64,000 nucleotides of DNA, taken from NCBI RefSeq assembly GCF_032854445.1, contig NC_088301.1, forward strand, positions 5,500,044 through 5,564,043, read 5' to 3'. The notes below the pieces were generated by a model that saw only the letters and a program-made list of their open reading frames with translations, did not search any database and was not told the origin of the DNA. The stretch is from Liolophura sinensis. Lineage: Eukaryota; Mollusca; Polyplacophora; Chitonida; Chitonidae. Below, piece after piece: positions 20,465 to 33,729 of the stretch (position 1 is the first letter of the stretch; each line of letters begins with the position of its first letter). The position numbers and the translations under genes are program-made.

Positions 20465-21127
20465 AGGCAGACTGACACCAGATATCTACACAACCAGTCC
20501 ACATGGGCGGTCTGTTTATATATCTTACTTACAAGTCGAAAGTTGTTTATGTAAACTCATCTCATAATACTGAGCGTTTAAATATTTACACTTTTGGTTG
20601 TATATGAAAAGAAATACTTTTCTAGTAAATTAAACTGTTCTATATGGCACGTGAGGCCCTTTCCACATTTACATGTGGCTAGCGTTGGAATGTTCCCCTG
20701 ATGTTGCTTGGGTTTTCTGTAACTCACTTTAAATATACATGTAGTCACACGGTAAACAGAAGGAATTTCATTTCATATCCGTCACTGGATGTTGGCAGCA
20801 GAGTGTTTATTCGGGTGGAATTCGTATAAGGGTTATAGGTTCTGAGGTGACATTTCCTGGAATATTGAACTTTCGAAAACGGAATATGAGGGATTGAAGA
20901 TAACATTTAAATATTTACATTTAAAAAATTAAACAATTTGGCAGCTATACATAAAATATAAAACTGTGGTATTTGTTCTGGATGAAATGATATTTATATG
21001 AGAATCTGAAGTTCGAATGTCTATTGAAACGGCCATTCTAGACTTAATTAACTGGTGACATTCGTATATCTGGTGTTCTGAGCGGCTAGCTTCTCACCAT
21101 TGCAAGCTTAATCTAAGTCATCTCCAA

Positions 21128-21277
21128 TTGCATAGGTGGGAAGATTTTCCTACAACTTGCGGATTGTCGTGGCTTTTTTCGGGACATAGTCAGTTTTTAC
21201 TAAGCATACTTTTGTCCCCGTCATACAAGTGAAACATCCTCGTTATGGCTTGAAACACCTATCAAATCAATAAATTA
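21128..21277 (+). mobile_element. Old, degenerate SINE (unit 2)
   Basis: Orthologue of 1712-1862. Confidence 0.65.
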
Positions 21278-22470
21278 ATCATCAGGATGATGATGGATTA
21301 GTATTGATTATCCAGCAGTGCTCGCCATTAGCGACAGAATTTATAATCAGTATTTACTTTAACAGTTTAATGACGCGTTAATTGTTTTATTTGATTAATT
21401 TTTGGATGTTTGACTGATTGGTGTTTACCCCAAGAACTTTTAACTTATATGACAGCGGTGAGGTTTATGGATAGAGGCTTTCTATACTGTACGAGAGTTC
21501 GTCTGACAGCTATAGTGTGTAGATAAACGAGATCGATCCTGTATCCTCCTTGATATAAATTTTATCTGATCATCACTGAATGAGAATCTTCCAGGTTGTA
21601 GAACAACTTTTCCTCAAATATAACCTACAGGACTAGTCTTACGACATTTATATTATACAGATCCTAATTTTGACTGAAAATCAGGTCATATCAAAATACT
21701 CTAACATGATAGGTGTGCTCTACATGGGCTTACACCTGGATGTGAGTATAGGGCTTACCGAGAGTTAAGGAAGAGTGGAGGAGAACGATTGTGTCAGTGT
21801 AACATGACTTAGTAAGGTAACGAGTTCTGTTTGTCTTATTAGTGCAACTTCGCGTAAGCAAAACGCAAAGTGCATCCTGGTAATCATTACATGTATACAT
21901 ATAGTTTAAAGTTACATCTCGGGGGTGAGTGAAGCGGGTATGGTAATGGTTACCATTTTTACACCTGGTTTTGGTAGGATTATAAAAAACAACGAGTAAG
22001 CGTTTTGCAGAGATACATTGTTATGGTCTATTTCTTATAGTGAGTCGCCTATATTCAGTTGTCTGTAAACTCAGTCATACTCGCTACCAAAATTGCCTTT
22101 ATTGAGCGACACATAACAATACAAGCTCTACACACTGAAAATGTTGAACATCCATACTATTGCAAAAAATTGCAGTTAGAATAATTTTTCACATTTATAA
22201 TGTTAAACTCCACAGGCTTAGTTTATACACCAAGAACTTGTTACCTCAGGTGACGTCATCATTATTCAAAAGTGTGTTACATGTATGCCTGGAGAGTATT
22301 TTGTTTTACAATGGCTGCACCACCAACCGGTTTGAACAAACTAGTGTCTCTGCAAATTGACTACATGGCTTTAATTTCCTAAAATCCACCACTAAATCTA
22401 TACTGCCGTGAGATCATATACTACAAGAGATATAATAAAATTGATTTAGTAAGTTATATTATACTGAGTT

Positions 22471-22699
22471 GGTTAGCGCGCTAGTGCAGCGTAATGACCC
22501 AGTCTCTTACCAATGCGGTCGCTGGGAGTTCAAGTCCAGGTCATGCTGGCTTCCTCTCCGGCCGTACGTGGGAAGGTTTGCGGTTGGTCGTGGGTTTTCC
22601 CCGGGCTGTGCCCGGTTTCCACCCACCATAATGCTGGCTGCCGTCCTTTAAGTGAAATATTCTTGAGTACGGCGTAAAACACCAATTAAATAAAAAAAA
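22471..22699 (+). mobile_element. tRNA-derived SINE (unit 2, first locus)
   Basis: Orthologue of 3059-3296, but the sequence following it (22700-22875) is that of the second locus. Confidence 0.9.
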
Positions 22700-22908
22700 T
22701 GCATGTATGTTATACTAAAACGTGTGAACATCTTCAAATATAACAGTGTCACTAACAGGGTTTACAGTTAAGTGAGAGTAATTTAGGTACCTGATGTCGC
22801 CCTCCATCAAACATGTTGATCTCCGCCCAGTACCCAAAATGCCATTGGTTTTAAATAATTCTGATGTCACCGCGAGGCGTAAAACACCAATGAAATAAAA
22901 AAAATAAA

Positions 22909-24085
22909 TAAATACACTCTTCAAAAAAAGAAACGCAAAATGAAATTCAAAAATGATACTTACAATTTTGTACACATATGTTAACTCAAACAGTTTTGTA
23001 GGGTTGCACATTGTTACGGGAATGTTTCAGAAGATCATCCTTGACCAAACGCAACCAAAAATGATTTTAAACGGTTTTATCAATTAGGATTGTTAGGATG
23101 TGCGTTGATGTGGTATCGTGAAATGAACTTGGTAATCCCGGTTTAAAATGTATTCATTTAAACGAGTGTTCATTTGCAGACGTGCCATTTCAAGTCTGCA
23201 AACTCGTTCACCGTGAAAGTAAAGGTTAAGATCAGGAACAATTCATTGTGATATTCTCAAGGGTTCATGTAGATGCAGGTGTGACATAAACTCGGCACAC
23301 ATTTATCATAAAATAAACCAAATGACCATTAAAAAGGTAAAGATCACTAACAATGAATCCGTGTAGATGCAGGTGTGACATAAACTCGGCACACATTTAT
23401 CATAAAATAAACCAAATGACCATTAAAAAGGTAAAGATCACTAACAATGAATAGGGTACTCTCAAATAAGATATACATAGATTACGTTATTTTTCATTAT
23501 TTTTGATCTATGCCTTCAGAGATATACAAGCGCTAACTCCTATTCTTCTTTAGCGGCTGTGTACATGCCTTTTCACTTTAACAATCTTGTCGTCATGAAC
23601 AAATAATTCAAGGTCAAAAATAACCAACAGGGTTCTTTTCCAACGTTAGATGCATCCGTGACACTAATATAACAACCATGGCTTTAACTGTTGAAGACAT
23701 AACATGGTTACCCCAATATAACATAAAAACACTGACGACCTTAAAAACACTGGCCAAGGTGGCCAAGATGGAGTTTTCTCCCGTGTATGAGGAGTATATG
23801 GAATACGATATATTGACTTTGCCTCATGCCTTCAAAAGATATCATGTTTTCATGCGCAACATATAATTTAACTTTAGCGGACCTCTTCGCAATAAAAAAC
23901 ATGTCAAGGTCATATTTTCCATATATTTGTACATCTATGACACAAGAATGGTAAACTTGACTTCAAGCTTTGCAGGGAGAGAGCGTTTACAGGAAAGTGG
24001 AGAGACGGACGGACAGATGGACGCAGGATGCAACAGCAATACTTCAAGGCCAACTCTGGGCTGAGGAATTATTAAAACATATCGT
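22909..24085 (+). mobile_element. Unclassified element with 94-bp VNTR core (unit 2)
   Basis: Orthologue of 3297-4375 with two 94-bp units. It is preceded by a second SINE tail fragment (22876-22908). Confidence 0.35.
23268..23450 (+). repeat. 94-bp VNTR, 2 units (unit 2)
   Basis: Two head-to-tail copies of a unit beginning TGTAGATGCAGGTGTGACAT and ending in AAGATCACTAACAATGAA. Unit 1 has one such unit. Confidence 0.95.
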
Positions 24086-24403
24086 TACTTCTCACAGCTT
24101 TAAGATCTATAAAATATCCCCAACAGATATACATTTATAAACCCATGTAAACAAGAATATCCAGCCGTGTCAAAGCCGATTTGGTGGTAGGATGTGTGCA
24201 CTGCCAGGGGCGCGTGACATGTCAGCACTGATTGTGTAGGCTACTACATGCACTTTGTGATTAATACTGGCTTAGTTCACGAGACAGCGGGTAATGTGTA
24301 CAGCCAGCTTTCTGTTACATTTGAACAATTTATATACACCCACATTGGTCTATTGCAGCACGATCGTGCATGTGCACTACCAACAGTTTGTTACACCTTA
24401 GTT

Positions 24404-24533
24404 TATGTGTACAGCCGTTGGTGTATTACAACTCGGCAGTTTATGTGTACAACCGTTGGTGTATTACAACTCGGCAGTTTGTGTGTACAACCGTTGGTGT
24501 ATTACAATTCAGCAGTTTATGTGTATTATCATT
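24404..24533 (+). repeat. 38-bp minisatellite (unit 2)
   Basis: Three units, as in unit 1. Confidence 0.9.
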
Positions 24534-24634
24534 GATCTATTACATCCGAGCAGTTAAAGTGTGCTACATGCATTTTTGATCTTTCATATCTCATCAGTTT
24601 ATGGATACTACCATTGTTTCATTCCATCTCCGGC

Positions 24635-24776
24635 CGTATGTGGGAAGGTCTATCAGCAAACTACGGATGGCCGTGGGTTTTCCGCGGGCTCTGCCCGGTT
24701 TCCTCTCACCATAATGCTGGCCGCCGTCGTATAAGTGAAATATTCTTGAGTACGGCGTAAATAAATAAATATGCCG
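24635..24776 (+). mobile_element. 5'-truncated SINE inside an inverted repeat (unit 2)
   Basis: Orthologue of 4911-5054, between CATTCCATCTC and GAGATGGAATA arms. Confidence 0.85.
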
Positions 24777-24856
24777 AGATGGAATACACAATACTAGTAT
24801 CCATAAACTGATGAGATCTAACAGACCATTGGTTTTACACATAACCTGTTGAGATG

Positions 24857-25088
24857 GAGTGAAGCAATGGTAGCATCCAAAAACTGAATTTAATAATAGA
24901 CTATTGGTCTAACAGATAACTTGATGAGATCTCCATCTCAGCAAGTTATGTGTAAGACCAATGGTCTACTACAACTCATCAGTATATAGAATCTACCATT
25001 GTTTCTTTCCATCTCAACAAGTTATCTGTTAGACCAATAGTCTATTATTTAATTCAGTTTTTTGATGCTACCATTGCTTCACTTCACT
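24857..25088. repeat. Long fold-back inverted repeat (unit 2)
   Basis: Orthologue of 5137-5368. Arms at about 24857-24930 and 25011-25088, with a few arm substitutions. Confidence 0.9.
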
Positions 25089-26758
25089 CACTGGAACACG
25101 AAAACAAGACAACGATAATCATCTTGAACACTGCAGTAAAACAGCAGCATCTGAGCTATGACTGTATAAGCGTAATGAGTGTTAGTCCTGCGAAAGAATG
25201 ATTGACGCTAAAGCTGTTACGCGGCTAGTGAATTATACTCATATATTCTCATATGATACGTGATACCTTTTAACATCTACTTGTGGATAGCTTGGGAATG
25301 TTCTTGGTGGTGCTGGCACGTATTTCCTGTAACTGACTGTACTGTCACACATTCATCACAATAGAAATTTCACTTTATGCGGGACTAGATATTTGAGTGT
25401 ATATTTGGGTATAAATCATACAGATGCCTCTGGTTAAGAGGTGACATTTGCTGTATTAACAGACTTTCTTACAGAAAATGGAATGCGAAAGATTACGGAG
25501 AAATGTAAGTATGATGGCAGTAAAATGAATATCAAATTGCATTCATGTTAAAGCCTCTCCTTTCAATGCTAGCGACCTAATACTGGCGTGGAATCGCAAT
25601 GTTACTGTACTTTTTAGGTCTGTGGACAGTAAACTTCCACGTTAACGTTGGGTTTGTTCGGTGCTTTATCGGCATTATTTCTTCCATGTTAGCCAAATTG
25701 TTACCAGACCTTTTACATTTTAAAACAGTAGAGTGAATTTTGGTTTGTTTAGGGGTTTGTTTAGACATCAGATATTTTAAGGGATAATACATGGTATAAA
25801 ACATCAAGGACATTGGCTCTGATTAATAATAATTACAACAGAGTGCATAGCAGCTTTTCTGTTACGTGAGGTGGACATTTTGGAAGTCCTTAGATGTTAA
25901 AGGACCTGGTATGGTAAGGCGGGGAATCGGCCCCAGTGCAAGAAACTGTGCACCTCAAGAAGCGAAACTGACTATAGCTGCGTCAGCTGTTGAAACACTC
26001 GTAAGGCTACTTCTTTTTTCATGTATGTTTTACTTCTCTTTTCCTGTTAGCATGCGACTATCAAAACTCCAGACATGCACCGACGCAATGTATAGGTCAT
26101 AAGATCGAAAAATGGTGGCCTGCTCCAATTACACTGAAATATCTTTTTTTTATGTATTAGACACCGTAGAGTGGGGTGAATCACTGCACTACAAATGTAA
26201 CTTTCTGAAAAATTCTTGAGGAGGCAGTTATGCACCAATCAGTTAAATACATATAGAACAGATGTTCAGCCTTATACTTCCGCCAAGCATAACATGTTAA
26301 TGTTAATAACAGTTCGAGGGCCACGTGTGATCTCAAACAAGATTCAAGTATGAATTTGTTATAATTGCCACTCGTTACGTAATAAAATAGCCTAAAAATT
26401 ATCCATTCTAATTCAAAGATAACATTTATTTAATGTAAGGCAGCCTATATCTCTCTTTCCCGCAAAAAGATTGTTGCCAAAGACAAGAAATCCCACAAAG
26501 ATTCGAACTCTGTAAGCTGTTCTCCAGTTCACTGTACTATGAAGTATACCTGATAGACAATAGCAGAAATATGGATTTTAAGCTGGCCAAAATATGACAA
26601 ACCTAAACACTTTATAAAGTTTATTGTTTTTTACATATGGAGATTAACGTTAACCAAAACGAAACTTTGACAGTGAAATACACTCATGAAAGTTTCAGTA
26701 AAGATATTTTCTGGCTGATCTTCATACTGAAAATTTCATGCAAGGTATTGAATTGTTC

Positions 26759-27330
26759 AGAGGGCTAGGGATGGCTAGTAACAGAAACACCACAAAATGG
26801 GGAGAGGCCTACGGGTGGCTAGTAACTGATACACCACAAAATTGGCAGAGGCCTACGGGTGGCTAGTAACAGATATACCACAAAATGGGGAGAGGCCTAC
26901 GGGTGGCTAGTAACAGATACACCACAAAATGGGCAGAGGCCTACGGGTGGCTAGTAACTGATACACCACAAAATGGCCAGAGGCCTACGGGTGGCTAGAT
27001 CAAGGTACACCACAAAATGGAGAGAGGCCTACGGGTGGCTAGTAACAAATACACTACAAAATGGGGAGAGGCCTACGGGTGGCTAGTAACAGATACACCA
27101 CAAAATGGGCAGAGGCCTACGGATGGCTAGTAACAGATACACCACCAAATGGGCAGAGGCCTACGGGTGGCTAGTAACAGATACACCACAAAATGGGCAG
27201 AGGCCTAAGGGTGTCTAGTAACAGATACACCACAAAATGACCAGAGGCCTACGGGTGGCTAGTAACAGATACACCACAAATGGTCAGACCCCTACGGGTG
27301 GCTAGTAACAGACAGACCAGGAAATGGACA
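26759..27330 (+). repeat. 44-bp minisatellite (unit 2, expanded)
   Basis: About thirteen units of the same monomer, with internal variants (GGGGAGAGG, GGGCAGAGG, GGCCAGAGG). Confidence 0.95.
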
Positions 27331-29127
27331 GATTTGCATTTTAAGGTCATTTAAAAAAATGACAAATTTTTTAAGAGTAAGACATTAAATCTAAACTAAA
27401 GTGTCTTATGAATTCATTATTTGAAATGAATACATATAAAAACAATTATAAACCGCAAGGGTGAGGGCGAAAAAAAATACAACATGGGACACAAGAAACA
27501 TAACTGAGTATGTAAAACCCCAAAAAGGAGAGTAGGGTGGGATTTCCGAAATTAGCCATATCATGCAGCATGCACATACGTCCATCTCGGTTTACGTCTG
27601 AGCAGAAAAGGACCCCAAGGACTATAACACTGCCACGAGGCCACTGTATGTGTAAATATTGCCATGGCAGCATGAGCTAACCTGTGACGAGCGCGCACTT
27701 AGCAAACTCATGGATAATCTCTTATTCATATTATATTGACTGATGTTACCTGAAAGTAATTTGATTGTCTGATGTTACACTGAAAGTGTAATTGTGAACG
27801 TCGTACTTAACAGTTTTTTAGTCATATGACAACGAAAGAATCCTCAGAGCAAGGGGCAGAGGATTAGTTAGAAGATGCCACAGATGAAAATTTACAGTTA
27901 CTGAAGTATACAGATGCAGGCAACTATACGGTCTGAAAAAAAAAAAAAACAAAAAAAAAAAACAAAAAAAAAAAAAAAAACAGCCTATACATTAATGAGC
28001 AACCCACACGGGATCAGCACAGAGATTTACCAGGGATCGCCGATCCTCCCAAGTGGAGCCGATCTTGATTGACAGCGGACGGGGCTTGTGTATTCGACCC
28101 TGCGGGAGATTTGCTCGGTCTGAGGGGAGATCAGTAATCTTCAGTATGTTATGCAGGAAGGATTTTGTGTTTTACTGAAGGGACTGTGACTCTGTGGGTT
28201 AGAGAGCTACTTCTCTTGCACTAAAATACACATAAGGATAATGGTTAGGTAGAAATTCCAGCACATATATTTGTCGTAATATTTTAAATTGCTGAAAACT
28301 CTTCACAGTCTATAGCTGTGTTAACAAGCCTCTCAGAGTTATTCCCCCTGAAACTCTCTCCCATAAATGGTGTTGCTGATTCTGATGGAATTCTAGTATT
28401 TGATGATTTGACAGTATACATGTGAAAAAATGCATTTCACTGTTTAGTGTTCGAACTGAAAAAACTAATCTTCGGATCTTTTCTTATGCTGTTCTTGCTG
28501 ATTTACTGAAATAAACAGAACTGAATTAATGATTGGAGTATTGAGAGTAAATCCATATTTCTGTGCTCTTGTCTCCAAATACATGAGATAAATATTGGTC
28601 TCATACGCTACCAAAATATAAAACTTTTTACCTCGGAGTCGATAGAGATTAACTGGTGATAAACAGAAAGCAAAGCCTGTACACTTCATCTCTAAACATC
28701 ATAAGACTGTTTTCTATTATTATTTTTATTTTTTGTAAATCACCTACACTACATTTTATAATCTGAGACGGCTGTGAAAACAGAGGAGATAACTTTTAAG
28801 CCAGATCAAAGCCAGTGATAAAATGTACATGTGTTAATTTAATCGCACACTGTCCCATCATAAAAAAAACTATTATAGCTCTGATATAATTGGTATAAAG
28901 ATACTGCGACTCGATTGAACGAAAAATGTGCGCTTTTGATCGAGAGAGCATTTTTGGCCCGTTATTACTAAGAAACCATATGGTCATATAACTTTTATGG
29001 GCAAACCGACCAAATTTTATACTTCTGATTTGGAAACTTACAGAAATGTGCTGGGATTTTGAAATTTGCACTTTCTTATCGTACCTATCTGGTGCTGATT
29101 ATCCAATTTACCCACCAGGTCCTTTGT

Positions 29128-29248
29128 ATATTTTATTTATTTATTTATTAATTTATTTGATTTGTGTTTCACGATGTACTCAAGATTATTTCACTTATAC
29201 GACGGCGACTAGCATTATGGTGGGAGGAAACCGGACAGAGCCGGGAAA
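29128..29248 (-). mobile_element. 5'-truncated SINE, minus strand (unit 2)
   Basis: Orthologue of 10457-10578. The adjoining G-run is interrupted (GGGGGCGGGGGCG). Confidence 0.8.
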
Positions 29249-30424
29249 GGGGGCGGGGGCGTTGAGTATTCAGAAAATTTTAAAAATAGTTGTAAACTGA
29301 AGGATTGATTTCAGTTAAACTAATGTCATAAAGTGCCCAACATTTACGTTCTTGGCGTAGACATGGGCACATGCAACCCACAAACAAAAGTTCATAGGAC
29401 TTTGGCACGTGGATTTTCGGCTCTGAGTGAAAACTGTGCACTTTAAGTTTAAGAAAGGGTTGTATCACAAAAAATTTCGTATACACGCTGGAATTTGTAC
29501 ACTTGACACGAATGATCAGTGACAGCAGTGGCGACTGTCTCGCCTCCTGGCAAACCACCACATCTGGGGTTCCCTTTAACCGTTCGTATAAATTCTTAAC
29601 TAACAGCACAGTGGCTTAAGCATAATTAGATACAAACAATACAATGAGGTAATTGTGGTGTTTAGAAATTATACATGTTGGTATTTATACGATATAATAT
29701 GGGCCTATGTGCTAACTGGCAAATAGTCACACGTACCGCTGTCAATTTTCACAGGTTAGAATCAGGTGTGAATGGTTCAACGTAGTAGCATGATTTATAG
29801 AATTATTCGAATTTCTGATTAATAACTAACTGCTCTGGCCTGTTAGCAGAAATATATTTATTCATAAATGAATAAGACTATATGCAGACTATATACGTTG
29901 AAAATCAATCAGCTTTACAAAACCATACAGTTTCCATTAACCTAAAGCTTTATAAACTGCCTTCTGACGGTACATAATTCCTATACAATCGATGCAGTAA
30001 AGGAATTATATCATTATTTACTGGACATAATGGAGACCAGTGAATCCTCCGATGACACATATTTCCTGAATCTGTATATTCCGCTCACGTTGATCGTATA
30101 ACAAAAGGAAGTTCATTTATGAATGGCAATATTCCCAGAAAACCCTGTATATAGTATATGTAAGTGAAACTTTGAACTCCAATCTTTACCATCAATAGTC
30201 ACCGTTCAGAGTTTCTTAAGTTTTACCAAACACAACAGCCATTGGTTACAATTTTTTCGTCATAACGTGAAAGATGTATGGTGCAATATTATTTGTAAGT
30301 ATATAAATCTACTTTCGCTTAACACGGCACTTTTGGGATGTATAACCATTTTTAGTTTCCATAAAAACACATACTTAATGTAAAAGTTGCAATACTTATT
30401 TATCTATTTTTTTCTTTTTGTTTT

Positions 30425-30652
30425 GATTGGTGTTTTACGCCGTACTCAATAATATAAGAATACACTTAAACCACGGCGGCCAGCATTATTGTGGGAAGAC
30501 AATGGGCAGAACCCTGTGGGGAACCCACGACATCCACAGGTTGCTGGCAGACCTTCCCATGTACGGTCGGAGAACTCACAGCGACGGCATTGGTGGGAAG
30601 CTCCTGGGTCATTGCGCCGCGTTAGTCTTCTAACCCCTCGCCCACGGAGGCT
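30425..30652 (-). mobile_element. Full-length diverged SINE, minus strand (unit 2)
   Basis: Orthologue of 11777-12005. Confidence 0.85.
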
Positions 30653-31292
30653 CCATAATTGAGAGAGTTAATGTAAATTCAGGGTAAGTTAAGTTCACGG
30701 TATGAACTGCATGTAACTGTCTCCGTATTCCCCAGTACAGAACATACAGAACATATAGAAAATTGTTTTCAGAAACCAATTCAGTGCCAGGTGAGGCAGC
30801 AACAAGTATCATTTTTAAAGTTTTAAGCATGACCTTACCTGGGTTTGACCCCAGATCTTCCGATTTCGTGGCGGACGCTCAAACCAATAAACCACCAAAC
30901 AACCCATATGACAACCTAAAAGAGCACAATACAACACTGCCCTTGACACTGCGCATTGTTGGAATATTACAACTCGCTAAACACAAATTCAATATCATAA
31001 AGGACACTCTTCCATACAGTTGAAGTGTAACACCCTACATGACACTTCCCACAATTACCGTATAAGACATCCAACAACACTTACCCATTACCTTCATGCC
31101 ACCTCACATAGATGTAGCGCTTCACACGGTTTGAACAAACTCCATGCAGTGGGACAACCTACACTAGTGTCTCTGCAAATTGACTACATCGCTTTAATTT
31201 CCTAAAATCCACCACTAAAACTATACTGCCGTGAGATCATATACTACAAGAGATAAAATAAAATTGATTTAGTAAGGTTATTATACTAAGTT

Positions 31293-31524
31293 GGTTAGCG
31301 CGCTAGTGCAGCGTAATGACCCAGTAGTCTCTTACCAATGCGGTCGCTGGGAGTTCAAGTCCAACTCATGCTGGCTTCCTCTCCGGCCGTACGTGGGAAG
31401 GTTTGCGGATGGTCGTGGGTTTCCCCCGGGCTGTGCCCGGTTTCCACCCACCATAATGCTGGCCGCCGTCGTATCAGTGAAATATTCTTGAGCACGGCGT
31501 AAAACACCAATCAAAAAAAAAAAA
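31293..31524 (+). mobile_element. tRNA-derived SINE (unit 2, second locus)
   Basis: Orthologue of 12646-12892, with the same head, body and 3' domain. Confidence 0.9.
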
Positions 31525-32472
31525 GTGCATGTATGTTATACTAAAACGTGTGAACATCTTCAAATATAACATTGTCACTAACAGGGTTTACAGTTAAGTG
31601 AGAGTAATTTAGGTACCTGATGTCGCCCTCCATCAAACATGTTGATCTCTGCCCAGTACCCACCATGCCATTGGTTTTAAATAATTCTGATGTCACCGCG
31701 GGAAATGGGTACTTGCCTTCGAAACTGAACTAATGGGCTTAAACATTATGGATTAGAAAAAGTGCTCGAATTTTGTTTTCCTTGCAAGAATATGAACTTC
31801 CAAAATATTGCTGTTACGTGTCACTGACCAGCGGCAATTTTGATAGCGAGTTTGACTGATTTTATTTAAATATTGTTGAATATAGGCGACAAGCTAAAAG
31901 AAGTAGACGATAGAAAGATCTATAATGGCTTCACTGCCTCGTTGCAATGTTGAAATATGGAGCAAACACAAGGGAGGAATGATAATTGGCAGTTCTTCCA
32001 ATCTGATTGTGCCTAATGCAGTTGCACACACAATGCCATATGACACAAGTAATCCTCCTTGTTTCATGTATATCTCTATACGCCAACCTGCTGTGTTTAT
32101 GCAGTGAGTCACCATTCCTGGCCAGGTTTTAGGGAAACGTCCAACATCCGGAAGACGAATGCTGGATTCAAACATTTGGATGTGATCAGTGTTTCTTAAC
32201 GAGATTTTGAATGTTGTGAAATCACCAGTCGTATCAGTCGACCAGTGGAAGATTCTCTAGGGTGTTGGTGATTGACACGTGACCAAGTAAGAAGATAAGC
32301 AGATCCGTGGGTAGGGAAGTTGAGTAGATTATTGCTACACTCCTATTCACAATAGCCCCAAACATCAGGTAACTTTGTACTGTCAGCAGAGGCATGCACA
32401 TATGAACTGAAGACCGTCAAGAGCATAAGAAAAGTTGGTTAACTTATAATGAGACAACAAAGTGTATAAACG

Positions 32473-32478
32473 TTTATT
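32473..32478 (-). promoter_or_regulatory. Copy C poly(A) signal AATAAA
   Basis: Same AATAAA in the same context, about 185 nt past the stop at 32662. Confidence 0.55.
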
Positions 32479-32661
32479 TGTGTTGATGAAGGTAAATATG
32501 TTGAAGTATTCTTCGATTTTTTCATCTGGTATGTTATTGTACACATGCTTCTTTGCTACAACATCTCAGTGTAATGCATTTAATCGCATAAGTGTGAATG
32601 CAAAACATTGAATACTTCAGAGATAATACCAGCTATTACATTACCAAATCAACTGAAAAGA

Positions 32662-33154
32662 TTATTTTGTGCAAACGACACAGGTAATCTCATAACCGTC
32701 CACATATGGTGGGCAAGGTAGTGAGCCACACGCCGCCTCCACCACGTACAGGAGATTTCCGTCTAGGTTAGCAGCGGTGGCGGGATGAGTATCTGGATCC
32801 TGGTCCACGCACACGTACTCAGACTTGTGGTGCGTGTGGTGTTGGGACATAAGAAACCCGAGGTACTCCACGGTCCATCCCGATGGACACTCGAGTCGGG
32901 CTGGGATCATCAGGTGACTCAACCTTCCGGAGTATAGCACACAGCACACTGGGCCTCTCTGTCATGAGGAAGGACACCCCCAGAGTTTGTTGTGCGGAAG
33001 ACATCATTCCCAAATCTTATCTGAAACTCAGTTCCATACAAATACGATTTGGATTGATGTCCAGGGTAGGTTTTGTTGAACTGGGGATCCAGTGGGAGAC
33101 ACAACTGGTTAGCTCCGCTTCCTGTATGCTTGTAGTAAGAGCCAGCCATTATAC
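32662..33154 (-). pseudogene. Copy C exon 6, one frameshift
   Basis: Aligned with the intact copy D exon. In frame through the VLPHDREAQCAVCY region, then a 1-nt deletion near 32927 creates a stop at 32919. Downstream sequence resumes the family frame (RLSHLMIPARLECPSGW...) and ends with CPPYVDGYEITCVVCTK and TAA at 32662-32664. Confidence 0.85.
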
Positions 33155-33403
33155 CTAAAGATAAAGCACATTTGAAATTAATAGAAAAGATACAGCTACT
33201 TCCTGTAGCTTTGAGGCCGTAAACGATGTGCAGAAACCTATGTTCATAAGAATATCCAGTGGTTTCACACACATGGACGCTTAACAGCTCATCATTTGAT
33301 GTGTAGGTACTACAAGCAGCTCAGTAGTACCACTACTGCACTAGTTCACAAAAAAGCCGTTATTGTATAGTACTAGTGTTCTGGTACACTTCAGGACATA
33401 ACG

Positions 33404-33452
33404 ACTCCTCGTTGTGGTATAATTTAAAAATTGTTAAGTTCGACGTTAAACA
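33404..33452 (+). mobile_element. SINE 3' tail remnant next to microsatellite (unit 2)
   Basis: Same remnant, with TTGTTAAGTTCGACGTTAAAC directly preceding the ATAC array. Confidence 0.6.
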
Positions 33453-33462
33453 ATACACAAGC

Positions 33463-33695
33463 CTACATACCTATAAACATAGATACATACGTACATGCAT
33501 ACATGCGTACGTACCTACATACGTATATACCTACGTACATACATACATTCATACCAATTCACCCACATACCTACGTACAAATATACGTACATAAGTATAT
33601 ACCTATATACATACATACATACATACATACATGCGTACATACATACATACATAGGTATGTACATACATACATACATACATACATACATACATACA

Positions 33696-33729
<34 letters not shown>

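Larger units (their letters stand above)
20368..32472. other. Intergenic block, unit 2
   Basis: Same order of elements as 954-13825. It lacks about 951 bp (between positions equivalent to 7785 and 8735 of unit 1) and lacks the private SINE. No gene recognised. The poly-A run at 27936-27980 is longer and interrupted by C. Confidence 0.7.
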
